In this document: piece after piece, positions 1 through 11,391 of the stretch
Layout: the number at the start of each line of letters is the position of its first letter
How positions within the stretch are numbered: position 1 is the stretch's first letter
NCBI RefSeq assembly: GCF_014356525.2
Contig: NC_052507.1
Span: forward strand, 47,936,685-48,000,684
Direction of reading: 5' to 3'
Length of the DNA: 64,000 nucleotides
From: Nilaparvata lugens
Taxonomy: Eukaryota > Arthropoda > Insecta > Hemiptera > Delphacidae
Program-made: the position numbers and the translations under genes
Notes under the pieces: model-generated
Seen by the model: only the letters and a program-made list of their open reading frames with translations
Database searches by the model: none
Told to the model about the DNA's origin: nothing

Positions 1-132
1 TATTCGTGTTGCGGGGGCGTTCGGTTCTATGCGGTTTCTATTCGGTACCGAATTCAAACCGAATTACCGTTTCACACTTATCGGAATTTGCCGAAAACGA
101 AACGAACCGAATGAGTGTGAAACTAGCCTAAG
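1..132. repeat. partial MITE-like repeat at window edge
   Basis: A GTTTCACACT / AGTGTGAAAC inverted pair (about 69-78 and 114-123) surrounds a GC-richer segment with the palindrome TTCGGTACCGAA. The right side ends near CTAGCCTAAG. The left end is outside the window, so the family and borders cannot be set. Confidence 0.3.
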
Positions 133-393
133 CATGGCAACATCACGGCCGCTATGTCTATGCTTTCCTCTGCTCCGCATATCCCTCCGATTTGGGAGAT
201 GTTTTTATTCCACTATAGTAGGAGCAGCTACTTTTCAATCAATGTATGTTTTGTTGAACTTAAACAGAATTGGATAGCTCAATGAAGTCAACTGGTTCAA
301 TACATGAACTAGAACATTCATACAAAATTATCTTACAAATTGTTGATGAGCTATAATTTTGGTGCTAAATGATTGAATTGTCTTTTGCCTTTC

Positions 394-830
394 TTACAAC
401 ATTGGTGATGAGAAGATTCCTGTATCTGGTGTTGTGGTTGTGGTTTCTGGTTTGAAATGTTGTTGGATTCGTGTGTAATCTGCATAGTATCTCCTTGGAG
501 TAAAGCTGTCTTGGATCATCACGTTAAACTCATCGAATAGCTGCTCCGATGAATAGCGTGGTGGCTTCTGGTTGATGACCCTCATGATCAGCTTCTGTAC
601 CCTGAAGACGGTTCGATGTGTACGAAGCTTGTTCCTCCCCATCCTACAATCCCATACAGCATGAGGGACTGTGCTAGAAAAAAGTAGATTACTCTTAGGC
701 ATTCTTTGTCGACCAGTGTTGTCAGGATCCTGAATCTGTTGTTGGTCTTCTTCAGTCTCCCGCATATTTCATTGAGATGATGATCCCAGCGCAGAAAATA
801 GTTCATTGTAACGCCCAGGTATTTCTATGA
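394..830 (-). pseudogene. LINE reverse transcriptase fragment (C-terminal part of RT)
   Basis: Two minus-strand frames, overlapping around 590-765, read as one decayed LINE product. The upstream frame gives a KYLGV-type block followed by HLNEICGRLKK and LMLYGIVGWGG, the usual layout just after the RT palm in CR1/Jockey-group elements. The downstream frame continues with FRVQKLIMRVINQKPP and SSEQLFDEF, typical of the region after the thumb. The frame change shows at least one indel. No catalytic YADD block, endonuclease or ORF1 is present, so this is a short dead fragment. Family placement beyond CR1/Jockey-group is a guess. Confidence 0.7.
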
Positions 831-2073
831 CTGTTTCTTGTGAACTCTGTATGAAGTGTTATTCCGTTGGTTCATGATTATTATCTTTATTGTTGATGAT
901 TATTATTATTATATCTTGATTATTATTATCTCCTGTTTGCTGTCCATGTTGAGTCGCCGAAAAGGTCAGAAAGACGGAATAATATTTATATAATATCCAT
1001 CCAACCATCAATCATATGTTTTTAACGTAATTGAGAAACTAGTTTCAATTTAATTCTATTTCATATCTTGCTTGGCTTCCATCTGGTTTGTTTATTGAAT
1101 TTTGGATAAGAAATTTAGGCAGTGATGCCTCTTTTCTACCATTGTACTTGTTTAAATTCTTAAAATTGAATGCATATTATGAGTGGAGTGTATTCCTCGT
1201 CCTTTTGGCTCTCCTGAACAAAAGCATTCATTTTTGATAAGCATAACATCACTGAATGCTGTATCAAATGACCTCCAGTTGCAATGCTTCGCTTTTGTTT
1301 CCCACCTTTCCTTGTTCAGCTACAAAAGCGGTCGTTCTTCTACATGTAGGCGTAGGCCTACATAAGAAGTGTCTAGTACTTGTTAATTACAGTATCTACG
1401 TCATTCATATCCTTGAAAATATTCTATGAATTTTCATTTTTCAACTTCATTCAACATTGAATGAACTAGGATCTATTTCCAGCTAGGATTTTTAAATTTA
1501 TAGGAAACTAGGATTTCTAACTATTGATATCCATTATACATTAGGTTTAGTAGATCACTACTAAATTATTAGTTACATTGAAATAGCTATAAAATGATGC
1601 AATAACAAATCTTCCTTTATAAAACAACTCATCCCATTTCACATTTATTGTTTAGATTTCGGATACTAAAATCGCTATGCCAATTATAGATCAGCTTGTG
1701 TCATGATTCATTTTCCAATTATAATTAAAAATGTTATATGTTTATATATATTGGTTATATGTTCATATTATAAACGGCTGTAATGTGTGAATAATTTATT
1801 CATGAGGTTGAGTTAGGACTAGACTGTTTACTCCAGCTCTCTAGCACGTAGTTACAATGATAATACAATCGAGAGAAAACTCTTGTTCATTGAGGATATT
1901 TATTCAGTTGGTCAATTGTTCACCTATCGTTCGAATTATTCCAAGGCAATAGGCCTACTCACACAGACGCACTTAAGACGAAAATTTCAGACTTTCAATT
2001 CTAGACGATTTAGGAAAACTCAATAATGATTATTAAAGCTTGTTATCGCTATTAACATTTTCATAATTTTCAG
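831..2073. other. AT-rich noncoding stretch upstream of the PCGF3 exon
   Basis: Probably intron of the PCGF3-type gene, because the exon at 2074 begins with a splice acceptor. I see no RING-domain exon here. There is an ATT/TAT-rich simple stretch near 880-930 and one TAGGCCTA palindrome at 1353-1360. Confidence 0.4.
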
Positions 2074-2217
2074 GTGAATGTTATATTGGAGTGCACTGCT
2101 GAAAACTTGAAATCAATGAAGAGGAGATATTTGAGGCTGTCTTCTCAGGCAACGATCACGCACTTGAAAAAATTCATTGCCAAGAAAATTTTGGATGGCA
2201 CTGAAAAATATAGAGAT
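2074..2217 (+). CDS. PCGF3: PCGF3-type Polycomb group RING finger protein, internal exon (first half of RAWUL domain)
   Basis: This 144-nt exon encodes 48 residues in phase 0, bounded by an acceptor ending TTTTCAG and a donor GTGAGT. The peptide contains VNVILECTAENLKS and SQATITHLKKFIAKKIL, the start of the RAWUL (ubiquitin-like) domain of PCGF proteins. The VxLEC lead-in and HLKKFIAKK block match PCGF3 and Drosophila l(3)73Ah better than BMI1/MEL18 (comparison from memory). In the family, RAWUL binds partners within non-canonical PRC1, which monoubiquitinates histone H2A in the nucleus. It joins in frame to the exon at 8583-8708. The RING exons are not in the window. No lesion is visible. 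Confidence 0.88.
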
Positions 2218-3542
2218 GTGAGTAGCAATTGAAACTCAACTATTCTATTATTTCATCTAAGGTTCTCATTTTCCTTTGTTTCTAACCTTTCTATTCCGAA
2301 GTTCCATTGTAAAGCTCCATGTTAGCTCTACAAAACACTTTTCAATCATTGCGTTCTACTATAGTACCATCATTCTGCACTTTCATTCTATACTATTCGG
2401 CAAGTCACTCAATTTTTTGACAAATTATTTTCAGGTATCATCTTTTTTCTTGCTTTGCTCTCTCATAAAAAGAGGGAGTCGGTTGTCCCCAGAAAATTCT
2501 CCAAAAATTGTGATCTATAACAGTCAACAGAATTTGTTGACCTCATAATAAGTGGTTGAAAATTTGACATCTTATCCAAATGAGATTTTTTATCATCTAT
2601 AAATGAAAGAGGGAGTTCAGTATGCATTATAATCCCGGTTATTCCGTATGCTACTTTCATAAGTTGTTTACTAATAATTGTTTTTATTTTTTTTCTTGCT
2701 GGGGCTGATACTCACATGAGCTCTAGGCTTGTGCGTGGTTAATGATAATTTTTAAAACTCAAATTGTATTTAGAGGGGTTCAACTTTCAAAGTAGTGACC
2801 CTTGCAACGGTAGTAGCAGGCGCATGGATCTTAACTTATCTTATTGATAGTTTATAAGCGCGACCACAACAAATCGCTTCCTAATTATATATATAGTACA
2901 CTCCTACATAAATATAATATAATTGTTATAGGTGGTGCGGGGAGGATAGTGTTGTTATTCATTCCATTTATTTATTTAATAATACATAAATCACAAATTA
3001 TTGCTTGCTTTTTGAGTCTTGAATAATTTTAGAAATTGAAATTTATTCATAACACTGACACTAATTTACAAACAAAAAAGAACGAACTATTCTTAAAACA
3101 AATCAGTACAATAATTTTGAACGGAATAATAAACTAAAATACATCATAAAATATTATCTTCTGATTCAAGTTATATAAATGAAAATAAATCAAAACTAAC
3201 AAAAACATTATCTATTGTTAGAGTTATGATTAATGTACTTCATTAGCTATTTGCTGAGTTGAAGTTACTTACTCTGAAAATTAAACTATTTTGACCTTTG
3301 CAGAGACAGAGCCTCAAAAAATAAAAGAAGCTCTGTCTATTTACAGAAAACGAATTGAAAGGAGTGAACATTACGAAAGTTATTTGTAGAAACCAAAAAA
3401 TATAATACAATTCTAGGAAAATAAATAAAATTAAGAAGAATTTGAGATTTTATATATTTATATATAAACTAGAGTAATAATGTATTCATGAAAAATCCTG
3501 GGACAGAAAAAATTTAGAACCGTAGGAAGCAATAGTAGAAAT
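2218..3542 (+). other. proximal part of the PCGF3 intron
   Basis: AT-rich sequence after the GTGAGT donor. Short ORFs here show no family motif. The stretch 3030-3540, just left of the antisense LINE RT, may include that element's 3' untranslated part, but I cannot place its end. Confidence 0.45.
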
Positions 3543-5590
3543 TCACAAAACGCTGTGAAAAAGAATTAATGTGGAAAAGAACTCCTCAATCTTATCAAAA
3601 TCGAAATTGAATAGAAAGTGATTTAATTTCTTCAGAAATGTTACCAGTGAGCCCGTGGATGTAATATGTAAAGGTAACTTATTAAAGGAATTTGGAGCAC
3701 TGTAATCGTAATTCCGTTTGAAGGCATCACTTAAAGGGTTTGCCACAACAACCAAATTTCTGTCTCTCAATTTGTTTGAGAAAACTAAGGCATTCCCTGT
3801 TATCTGACCACTTCTTGAAAAGAATATTCTCAAGACCCTGAAAATATATAAATGCCTTAAAGACAATATATCCAAGACCTGGAAGTAGGGGAATGAATAA
3901 GCTCTCCTATGTAATGATGTCATCACTCTAATTAGTCTTTTTTGTGCAAAAAGTATAGATTTTAATTTTTTTTATATGCACCCCCCTTAGCTTAACCCAT
4001 ATTGAAGCCCATATTATTTGCAATAGCAAAATATACAGATCTCAGAATTTTACTAGGGCAAATGAATTTCAATAAATAACATCTACGAAGCATCATATTC
4101 ATGTGTTTTTTGAGTGATTGGACGTGAACCTTCCAATTGCAGTTCTCATCAAGGTCTAAACCAAGATACTTGATATTCTGCACCTGATCTATCTTTACAC
4201 AAGAATCATTATGATTTGATAGGCAGACACCACATTTGAATAGTAAGGGAACCTGCAGGATGGGTTTTGATCTCAAAGAGAAACGTACAAATTTGGTTTT
4301 ACTTAGTCAACCTATTCACTGAGAACCAAATTTTTAGCCAATCCAGGTCACTTTGCATCTTAGAAGTTGCAGTATCAATTTATTTTTCAAAATACAGCAG
4401 AGCCGTATCATCCTCAAAACAAGTTTCTGTTCCACTCAGATTACTTGCGCATAATTTATTTATATACACCAGGAATAAAATTGGTACCAATACCGAGCCC
4501 TGGGGTATCCCACATGGGATGGTCAAGTAAGAGCTCAGAACATTCTTAACCCGAACACACTGACTTCTGCCCACCAAGTAACTTCTGAACCAGTTTGAAG
4601 CAATGCCTCTTATTTCAGCCTCCCTCAATCTATGCAAAAGAATGTTATGGTCCACAGAGTCAAAAGCCTTAGCTATATCAATGAGCAGGCCCAAGACATT
4701 TAAGTTTTTGTTGAGCCCATTGAAAATTCCTGAACAGAAAGATAACAAAACATCCTCTGTACATTTCTTCTCAATAAATCCATATTGGTTCTCACTCAGA
4801 AAATTATTTAAATAGAACAATTTTTGAATTCTTACTTTAACTATTTTTTTATAATTTCGAGAACACAGATAATAATGTAATAGGCCTATAATTATATTAT
4901 AATTGAGTCCAAGCAATCACCTTTTTTAAATAATGGGATGACTATGGTCCTCTTCAAGCATGCGGAAAATTCACCACTTTCAATACTTAGATTGATCAAA
5001 TAAGTTAGCAAAGGACTTATGAAACCACTGGAGAGTTCAACGATTAACGCCAAGATAAGTTACCGTCAATTCCAGATGCTTTAATTTGACTCAATAGAGA
5101 AATTAATCGTTTTACCTCATTCACACAAGTAAGGAAAAATAAAAAAGAGTTTTGCACAGAAAGTGGAGGAAACACTTTATTATGATCAGAAGGGTTCAAA
5201 TTTCTAGAGTCATCGATTTGATCGGTAAGTTTTTTACAATTGAGACGAAAATTTATTTAACTCTTCAGCTACTTCAAGCGGTTGCTGAACAGTTAAATAT
5301 GGATTGTCAAATGTCCTAATTGAATCTAGGGAATTTTTCTTATTATTCGCTGTACCCAAAACTTTATTGATTGTATCCCATTGTTCTCGTGGGTTATTTT
5401 TATTCCTTTCAAACAAATTATGATAGTATTGGTTCTTCCTATTGCATTATCCTGTTTCAATTTAAATGCAAAAATGTCAAATTCTCTTTTCATTTTAAAG
5501 TTCATTGGATTTTTCTTTACTTTCTTATATAACCAATTTCTATTATGTTGTCTTGTACATAGCTCAACCGTCATTCAGGGTTTCAAAATC
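3543..5590 (-). pseudogene. LINE ORF2 remnant: linker and reverse transcriptase
   Basis: Spread over at least four frames. About 5575-5234 is the endonuclease-RT linker (RNWLYKKVKKNP; the Trp codon of a PW motif just upstream is a TGA stop). Around 4917-5150 other frames still give a SGIDG-like block and IPLFKKGD. 4916-4380 carries RT blocks ENQYGF, DIAKAFDSVDH and GIPQGSVL, and the active-site block reads FEDD where active enzymes have FADD or YADD. 4276-3992 has the KYLGLDLDENCNW block, and 3926-3543 the C-terminal tail (NSFNKLPLHI). The element is inactive from multiple frameshifts, stops and the altered active-site motif. The tail suggests the CR1 group. Confidence 0.85.
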
Positions 5591-6179
5591 TTGAAATTTA
5601 TTCTATTTAATTTTCAACCCTCAATGGTGGCTTTATTTACTATTTCGTGATTTTTTTAAAAAAATATATCAAATCCATCAGACACATTCATTGTGTTGAA
5701 AACTTCAGTCCAAACTGCATTTTTCAAAAGGTTAGAAAGTAAAGTTCTATTAATATTAAAATTTAAGATGGCGGTCATATGAGAGTGATGCAGTTGATAT
5801 ATTTTCAGAGGTTTTGATGTTTACATGAGTATAATGTTGGTTTTGAGAAAAATTTTCAATATTTTTTGCAATTGTGAAGGAAGATTCTAGTTTGGATTCA
5901 TATTTGGAAATTGATTAATCTGATAAATTCAAAATTGTAGTAGATACATTTTTTGGACTCAAAATTGTGTGCGAATTAAGTTATCATTTAAGTTACGTAA
6001 GTTATATTTAGACTGTGTATTCCAAATTAAGGCTTAAAGCAGTTTTGGGTGAATGGCTGTTGTTTTTACCTGAATTGTATTTGCATATGAATAAATAAAT
6101 AATAGTTTTAATTTTCTGATTTGTACAATAAAACGGTTTGACATTTGATAGAAAATAAATCCTATACCATTAAACGAGC
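5591..6179. other. unassigned AT-rich intronic DNA
   Basis: By position this could hold the decayed C-terminal endonuclease and linker of the surrounding LINE, but I find no convincing motif. A short AATA-repeat (near 6090-6105) is present. Confidence 0.35.
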
Positions 6180-6805
6180 AACTTCTGTTTATATGTTTAG
6201 ATGTTTGTATTTCACCGGATCTCGAAAACGGCTCTAACGATTCTCACGAAATTCAGAACATAGTAGGTTTATAATATAAAGATTCGATTGCACTAGGTCT
6301 CATCCCTGGAAAAATTCGCTGAAAGACATTAAAAGGATAATTATTATTCATCCTTGGAAAGACATCTGATAATAATTATTTCGTCGTCTGTTGGTGATGG
6401 AAGTGAGTGAGCGAGTTCATGTGTGTGGGACTGTCAAAATTATGACTCAGCTGTTGAACTTTTGTAACCATTCAATCAGGTACTTAGTTCCGGTTGTAAA
6501 AAAGCCGGGTTATTTTCAATCCTGATTAATTCCAGTAGATCCATCTTTTTGAAATGGTCTTCTCTGATTTGGTTCACGCGTAAGTTAATCAGGATTAAAA
6601 TTCAACATTTTGGCTTAAAAGCTTTTTGGCTTTTGTGCAACTGGGCCTTTGTGAGGGAAATTTTTGCATTCCTCTGGGAATTAATCTCAATTTACTGTTA
6701 TTAGATGGAACATTTCTGTATGAATTTTATGAATGTTATTATAATTTCTTCTATCGTAATACATTTTTTATGCTTCTATACTCCAGAGCGAAGCTCGGTC
6801 CCCGA
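6180..6805. repeat. interspersed noncoding repeat with nested hairpin
   Basis: A noncoding block with a style I associate with a common hemipteran repeat: a CGGATCTCGAAAACGG-type lead, a run of GAGTGAGCGAG, then a nested inverted repeat (6491-6645), ending at a small palindrome GAGCGAAGCTC near 6786-6796. It interrupts the LINE remnant. Family unknown. Confidence 0.45.
6491..6645. repeat. MITE-like hairpin, same family as 16106-16225
   Basis: Arms contain TCAATCCTGATTAA on the left and TTAATCAGGATTAAAATT on the right, flanked by GTTGTAAAAAAGCC and GGCTTTTGTGCAAC. The hairpin at 16106-16225 has the same arms and the same inner TCTCTGATTTGGTTC-like segment, so two copies of one family are present. 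Confidence 0.6.
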
Positions 6806-6862
6806 TATTTGATTTTAAAAGACAGATAGTTGCATCATGATCACTACGACCAGATGATAATA
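6806..6862 (-). pseudogene. LINE endonuclease remnant carrying the SDH block
   Basis: The minus strand reads SGRSDHDATICLLK, fitting the C-terminal SDH/TDH catalytic block of an APE-type LINE endonuclease. It directly abuts the left end of the fold-back at 6863, and the preceding endonuclease block lies just beyond the right end of that element. The piece is short, so the call depends on context. Confidence 0.55.
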
Positions 6863-7450
6863 CAGAGTGACACAGAATAACGGGAACTTTTAAAAATCCA
6901 TAAAACATTAGTGGGAAGGGCAAAAATGATTTTATTTAAACTAATGTAATGTTCAAGACTTGCCATTTGAGAAATATTTATAACATCTATCACATTTGAC
7001 AATTACTTCTTCAAGATGGCTGCCTCCTGCACGAATACACTCTTGAAATGTGTGTTGAGATTCCTGAACGATTGCTGCAACATTTCAGCTGGGATATTGT
7101 TAATTTCATTTTGAATTGTCTGTTGATTCAACCACAGCTATTGGTCAAGTTGTAAAAACGTTTGATTTGAGATAGCTCCACAAACAGAAAATCGCAGGTG
7201 GACAGATCATGGGACCAGGAAACGCAGATGTAGCAGCGATCAATGAATCGTCAACACAGATTTCAAGAGTGTATTCGTTCAAAAGGAAGCCATCTTAAAG
7301 AAGTAATTGTCTGAAAGTGATAGATGTTATTAATAATTCCCCAAATGGCAAGTCTTGTACATTACATTAGTTTGAAAAAAAATCATTTTTGCCCTTACCA
7401 CTACTGTTTTATGGCGTTTTTAAAAGTTCCCGTTATTCTGTGTCACCCTG
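6863..7450. mobile_element. mariner-type fold-back element built from two transposase 3' ends
   Basis: A 588 bp element bounded by TA on both sides. Its ends are inverted: CAGAGTGACACAGAATAACG on the left and the complement of CAGGGTGACACAGAATAACG on the right. The left arm, read on the minus strand, gives a decayed C-terminus of a mariner-like transposase (CDFFLF, then IPAEMLQQSFRNL, then a stop). The right arm, read on the plus strand, gives the same last segment (FQECIRS, GSHLKEV). Both arms are therefore 3' ends facing outwards, and no N-terminal half is present. It sits inside a LINE endonuclease reading frame. Not autonomous. Confidence 0.75.
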
Positions 7451-7467
7451 TACATGGGCCTGAGACA

Positions 7468-7705
7468 ATATATTGTCTCTTGACCTGAAATAAATATGAT
7501 CTATACATCGATTACAACGAATGGGAGAATTTATTAGCTGCGTGAAACCGCCACTACTCATTAAAGTCTACTCAGAAAAGATTCAAGTAAGCATAAATTT
7601 ATATCGCCTATTAGCATTAAATTTCTATCATTGAATGAAGGTAAAATATTCAACCTCCAACAGATCATTGAACTCTACAAAAGAATCGTCACTCATCGAT
7701 TATAA
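7468..7705 (-). pseudogene. LINE endonuclease remnant with GDIN and CIDHIYF blocks
   Basis: The minus strand gives LMLIGDINLCLLE, the GDxN block of APE-type endonucleases, then after a frame change GFTQLINSPIRCNRCIDHIYF in part, matching the usual GFxQLIxxPTR...CIDHI block. It lies between ORF1 (7843-8377) and the SDH piece at 6806-6862, the expected order for one LINE. Broken by stops and frameshifts. Confidence 0.65.
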
Positions 7706-7842
7706 TAGCAAAAAAAGTATAGCAAGAATAAAGTAAATGTTTAATTGAAAAGTTATCGACTCTATAAAAATCTGTAATCAAAAAACAAAACAAAAACATA
7801 ATTGAAAACAAAAATGTAATGAAACAAGAAATTAAATTTTTA

Positions 7843-8377
7843 TCAGTTCTTATGTTGATAAGTCGTTCTCACAGGGAATTTAGAGTGTCCATAGATGTTA
7901 TTCTTTTCACCTGCGATCCCTGCTCCTTCCTCGTGAGGATGTGACCATTCTGCACCCAGAGATATGCGTATCCTTAAATCCTTCTTCACCTGTCGCGCTG
8001 CAATGTAGAGCTTCTTCTTACCTCGACTCAAACACTCGTTTATATAAACTAGATGTTATGGAACCTTGAGACCCAAGTGACGAGCAGAAAAATTTCTTTT
8101 CACTTTTCTCTTGTGAATTAAGTTCATTTTTTCCTCTCTCCTAACAAATTTCACTATGATACCAGCAGGACGATTACTATCTAGCATCTTTTTCAGGCGA
8201 TGACAGACACCAATATTCTCTGGAAGTATATTTAAATCTAGAGCAGTACACACATTCCTCAAAACTTCATAGGTACATATTTACACAGTTTCCATAACAC
8301 GATTCATCAAAATCACTGCAAATAATTTTAGCATTACGTGCTGATGCTGAAGTTTTACAAACAGTACACTCAGACAT
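7843..8377 (-). pseudogene. LINE ORF1 remnant (zinc-finger start plus FP/L1 ORF1-like C-terminal domain)
   Basis: The likely start is ATG at 8377, giving MSECTVCKTSAS followed by a Cys-rich segment that resembles a degenerate PHD-like finger. After a frame change at about 8265, the 8262-8056 frame gives ILPENIGVCHRLKK and RPAGIIVKFVRREEK, typical of the RNA-binding C-terminal part of LINE ORF1 proteins related to the baculovirus FP family. A stop at about 8056 is followed in frame by a YINE-like block and the 8031-7843 frame, which includes SRGKKKLYIAARQVKKD. In related elements this protein binds the LINE RNA. Here it is broken and lacks much of the middle region. Confidence 0.75.
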
Positions 8378-8582
8378 ACTTTTAACTTGGGAAATCAAAC
8401 GGAACGGGGGAAAAACTCACGTATTTTACTGAAAGAAGTTTTGTCGAAACGAGTCACCAGAAATATTGAACACAAACCCCGATTGATTTGAACACAGGGT
8501 GACAAAGTACTACTGATAAGGGAGCAACTGTCTCTACCGAACGACTCTTGCAAAGTCTCAATCATGACTGTTCCTTTTTCAG

Positions 8583-8708
8583 ATTGACATCTTGTGCAGT
8601 GATGAGCTGTTGGGGAAGGATCACACGCTGAAGTTTGTGTATGTGACAAGATGGAGGTTCAAGGAGCCTCCCCTCCTACTCGAGTACAGGCAAAAACTAG
8701 ACTTGTGA
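8583..8708 (+). CDS. PCGF3: PCGF3-type protein, terminal exon (second half of RAWUL domain, stop codon)
   Basis: The acceptor is a pyrimidine tract ending CCTTTTTCAG. The exon starts in phase 0 and encodes 41 residues before TGA: IDILCSDELLGKDHTLKFVY, then VTRWRFKEPPLLLEY and a short basic tail. The LCxxELLGKDHTLKF and TRWRFK blocks are diagnostic of the PCGF3/5 (l(3)73Ah) RAWUL end. Together with 2074-2217 it completes a roughly 89-residue C-terminal domain with no stop or frameshift, so the gene appears functional despite the 6.4 kb transposon-filled intron. The minus-strand ORF over 8395-8649 is a shadow of this exon. Confidence 0.9.
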   Translation: MDILCSDELLGKDHTLKFVYVTRWRFKEPPLLLEYRQKLDL

Positions 8709-9760
8709 CCGATTCAATACTCTAGTATTAATGCTATACTCCTTCTGTGATGATTATAATGTAATATGTTTTCAATGCACTTTTTCATTTTGACTGATAG
8801 CCATAAACCTTTTTTACGCATATGAAAATCCTGTTCATTCAAGCAATGAGTAACTGAATCTTTTTCATGTATATGAGCTTTGTATTCATTGAAGTAATGG
8901 ACCTTTTTTGTTAAGAAAGTATGGAATGAGAGTTGATTTTTGGAACTCTTTTATTAGTCAGAATAAGAAAGAGCATGAGAATCTTTATATTTAGATAAAA
9001 ATAACTTTAAGATGAATGTTTCATAGTGATACCGATTATTTTGTTATGTTTGTTATTGTTTATACCAATTTTGCCATTTCAAGTTTAACTATTTAGTTTT
9101 GTAGCGTTCTGCTATAACCTACTGTCTATTTATATTTATGTATCTACATCCCTTATTTTATTTTATCCTTATTCAATCTTCCATTCATACCTTTACCAAT
9201 CAGAGGAGGCTTATGCTTTACTGTAATTTGCCTGAATTAATGGACTTTTGTTTTATCTCAAATACTGTACCAACTTGAGTAAGTTCAATGTAATAAGGTA
9301 GCGTATTCCTTATTCTTGTTCATTAAAATTATGTTCTGTCTTTCCTGTGTACCAACTGGAATAGATCGCTTAAACTATCTCTTTGTGTCATATATGGATT
9401 GATTATCGATTTTCTACTTGAATACTACTAGAAAGTGGTATTTTCTAGAGAAACTTCAAGTTGAGTACCAGTCAAGACAAGTTGCCAAATCAGCAAACAA
9501 TGAATTGAAATGGGTTATTCTTCTATGTAAAATTTAACAGTTGAAGGAAAGGTATAAAATGGTTGTAATCCAATATAATCTTCTTGCCTTTTCTCATTAA
9601 TTGTGGGATCGGCTCTTCCAACTCGAAGCTAGGAGAAAATAATGAGCTGGAAATCAATGACCGGGAACCAAGAGTTATAAATGCATAAAGTGACCTATCT
9701 GAAGTGACCATTCCATGAATTTATTCGACGTTAGCTTTATCCATGATAAATAAATAAATG
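8709..9760 (+). other. probable 3' UTR of the PCGF3 gene
   Basis: AT-rich sequence after the TGA. Overlapping AATAAA hexamers occur at about 9749-9758 and an ATTAAA near 9323; either could set the transcript end. A 62-codon minus-strand ORF at 9523-9711 has no recognisable motif. Confidence 0.4.
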
Positions 9761-11391
9761 CCTTAAATAAGAGTTCAACTTCCAACTCATATTTTTCAAA
9801 ATTGGAATCTTCAGTATATTCACACATCTATTTGATTACTGGGGGTAAAAAAAATAGTTGATAATATATCTGGTGTTGAACATAATCGGTCTGATATGGT
9901 TAAAAATTATCCAGTTATAAATTTATTTTGCAATATAATGAACCTTGGAAACAATTCATCATTATTAAATTACAGTTTCCAAGAACTTGGCTTTCGTTAT
10001 AAATGCCAAATATGAATTCAAAAATTTATTAATCTGTAGAATTGGTTAGGAAATATTGAATTTTCAAAATATAAGAAACATTATTATTCAAGAAGCTATA
10101 CTGGAGCGTGATTACATTAATAAATTGGAATCTTTAATTCATTATTTACTTCCTTGCAATACCTTTTTACTTCCCCATCAATTGAAAATAGAAGTCATTA
10201 CTAATATTTATAAGTCATATTCTGTCTGTCAATATGCTTGTCATGTACTGTTATATTTTTAAACGTTAAATGTAAGTTATTGTGTTCCAATATTTATCAA
10301 CTTATGATTTTGAACTTTTCATTTGGCAAAATCAATGAACTATGTGATTGTAGATTCATACTTATGTTCTAGAAATATTCTTACCTCATTATTTTCAAAT
10401 ATACTTTATTATTTTGGTATTAAAGTTTTCTACAGAACTAAAAGTTTTGTATTCCATTTTTCAATTGGCTCCCATTTTCCTTGGTAATTGTTTATTTGTT
10501 ATACATTACATTTTGTTGTATGTAGGCTGAAAATATTAATGCGTATATTATTTATTATTTGGTCAACCGAAGAGCTCACATATTTACAGTAGTATTCTCA
10601 ACCTTATGAACCTTGATATAGTCAATATTCAAGTACAACCTCGTACTGTAACAAAATATAAAGAAAGACAGTTCTTCCTTGTACAAAGGTTTTTCCAATA
10701 GTTATTCTACAATAACAGCATAAGTCAAACAAAAGTAGGTAGATTATTTATTCTTAACTTTCACAAAAGTAAGAATAGTGCTTGCTATTTATTTCACTCA
10801 GATTAGTGAAATTATTCGCCGATAATTTTTCGAAATGATGTGAGTTGATTAGTCCAATCTGCTTTAAAAAACTTGTAAAAAATCAATCATGAAAACAGCA
10901 TTCAGTTTTTACAGGTATAGCCTAGGCCTACTGTTTTACGTTTTATAACATTTTTGCAAGATATTCTGATCTGAATTTGTAGAGCTTAGCACTTCTTATT
11001 GATGAATGAGATTTAAATGATGACTTTTATTTGCGATTTTTTAATCTTGTCTACCTCTATAAATCGTAGTAAGGAGGTTCAAAAGAAAGAAAACATCAGA
11101 ATAATTGGTTATTATTATTGAACGATAATCCAAATTAAATGCTGTAACTCACCCGGAAGAATTCTACTACTGCAAATATTGACAACAGGGTGAACAGCTA
11201 GATAGAATTTGGATGAGCGCTACTATTCAAAAATTATTTGTCAGCCCGGGAATTTGTAGAATAATTGGTGTAGGCCTAGTGTTGGTGTTTTTCTCCAGTG
11301 AAAAAGCAGAGCTGTGGAGTGAATAACCAGTACAGTCATAGTAGTGTAGTACTTACTTCAGTATTATCAAATTCGGATAAGGGAGACTTAT
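9761..11391. other. AT-rich intergenic DNA, nothing recognised
   Basis: No family motif on either strand. TAGGCCTA palindromes occur at 10923-10930 and 11271-11278. Confidence 0.5.

Larger units (their letters stand above)
3543..8377 (-). mobile_element. CR1-group LINE, antisense in the PCGF3 intron, interrupted by other repeats
   Basis: Reading the minus strand from 8377 downwards gives the parts of one LINE in the correct order: ORF1 (8377-7843), two endonuclease pieces (7700-7468 and 6862-6806), the endonuclease-RT linker and RT (about 5590-3543). A mariner-like fold-back lies between the endonuclease pieces, and another repeat (6180-6805) follows the second. Order, orientation and complementary content support a single old insertion later split, although two independent LINE scraps cannot be excluded. 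It lies wholly within the intron and ends about 205 nt before the terminal-exon acceptor. Confidence 0.65.

Noticed and set aside
8395..8649. 84-codon minus-strand ORF, at first taken for the 5' part of the antisense LINE
   Set aside because: It overlaps the terminal PCGF3 exon on the opposite strand and has no LINE motif, so it is a shadow.
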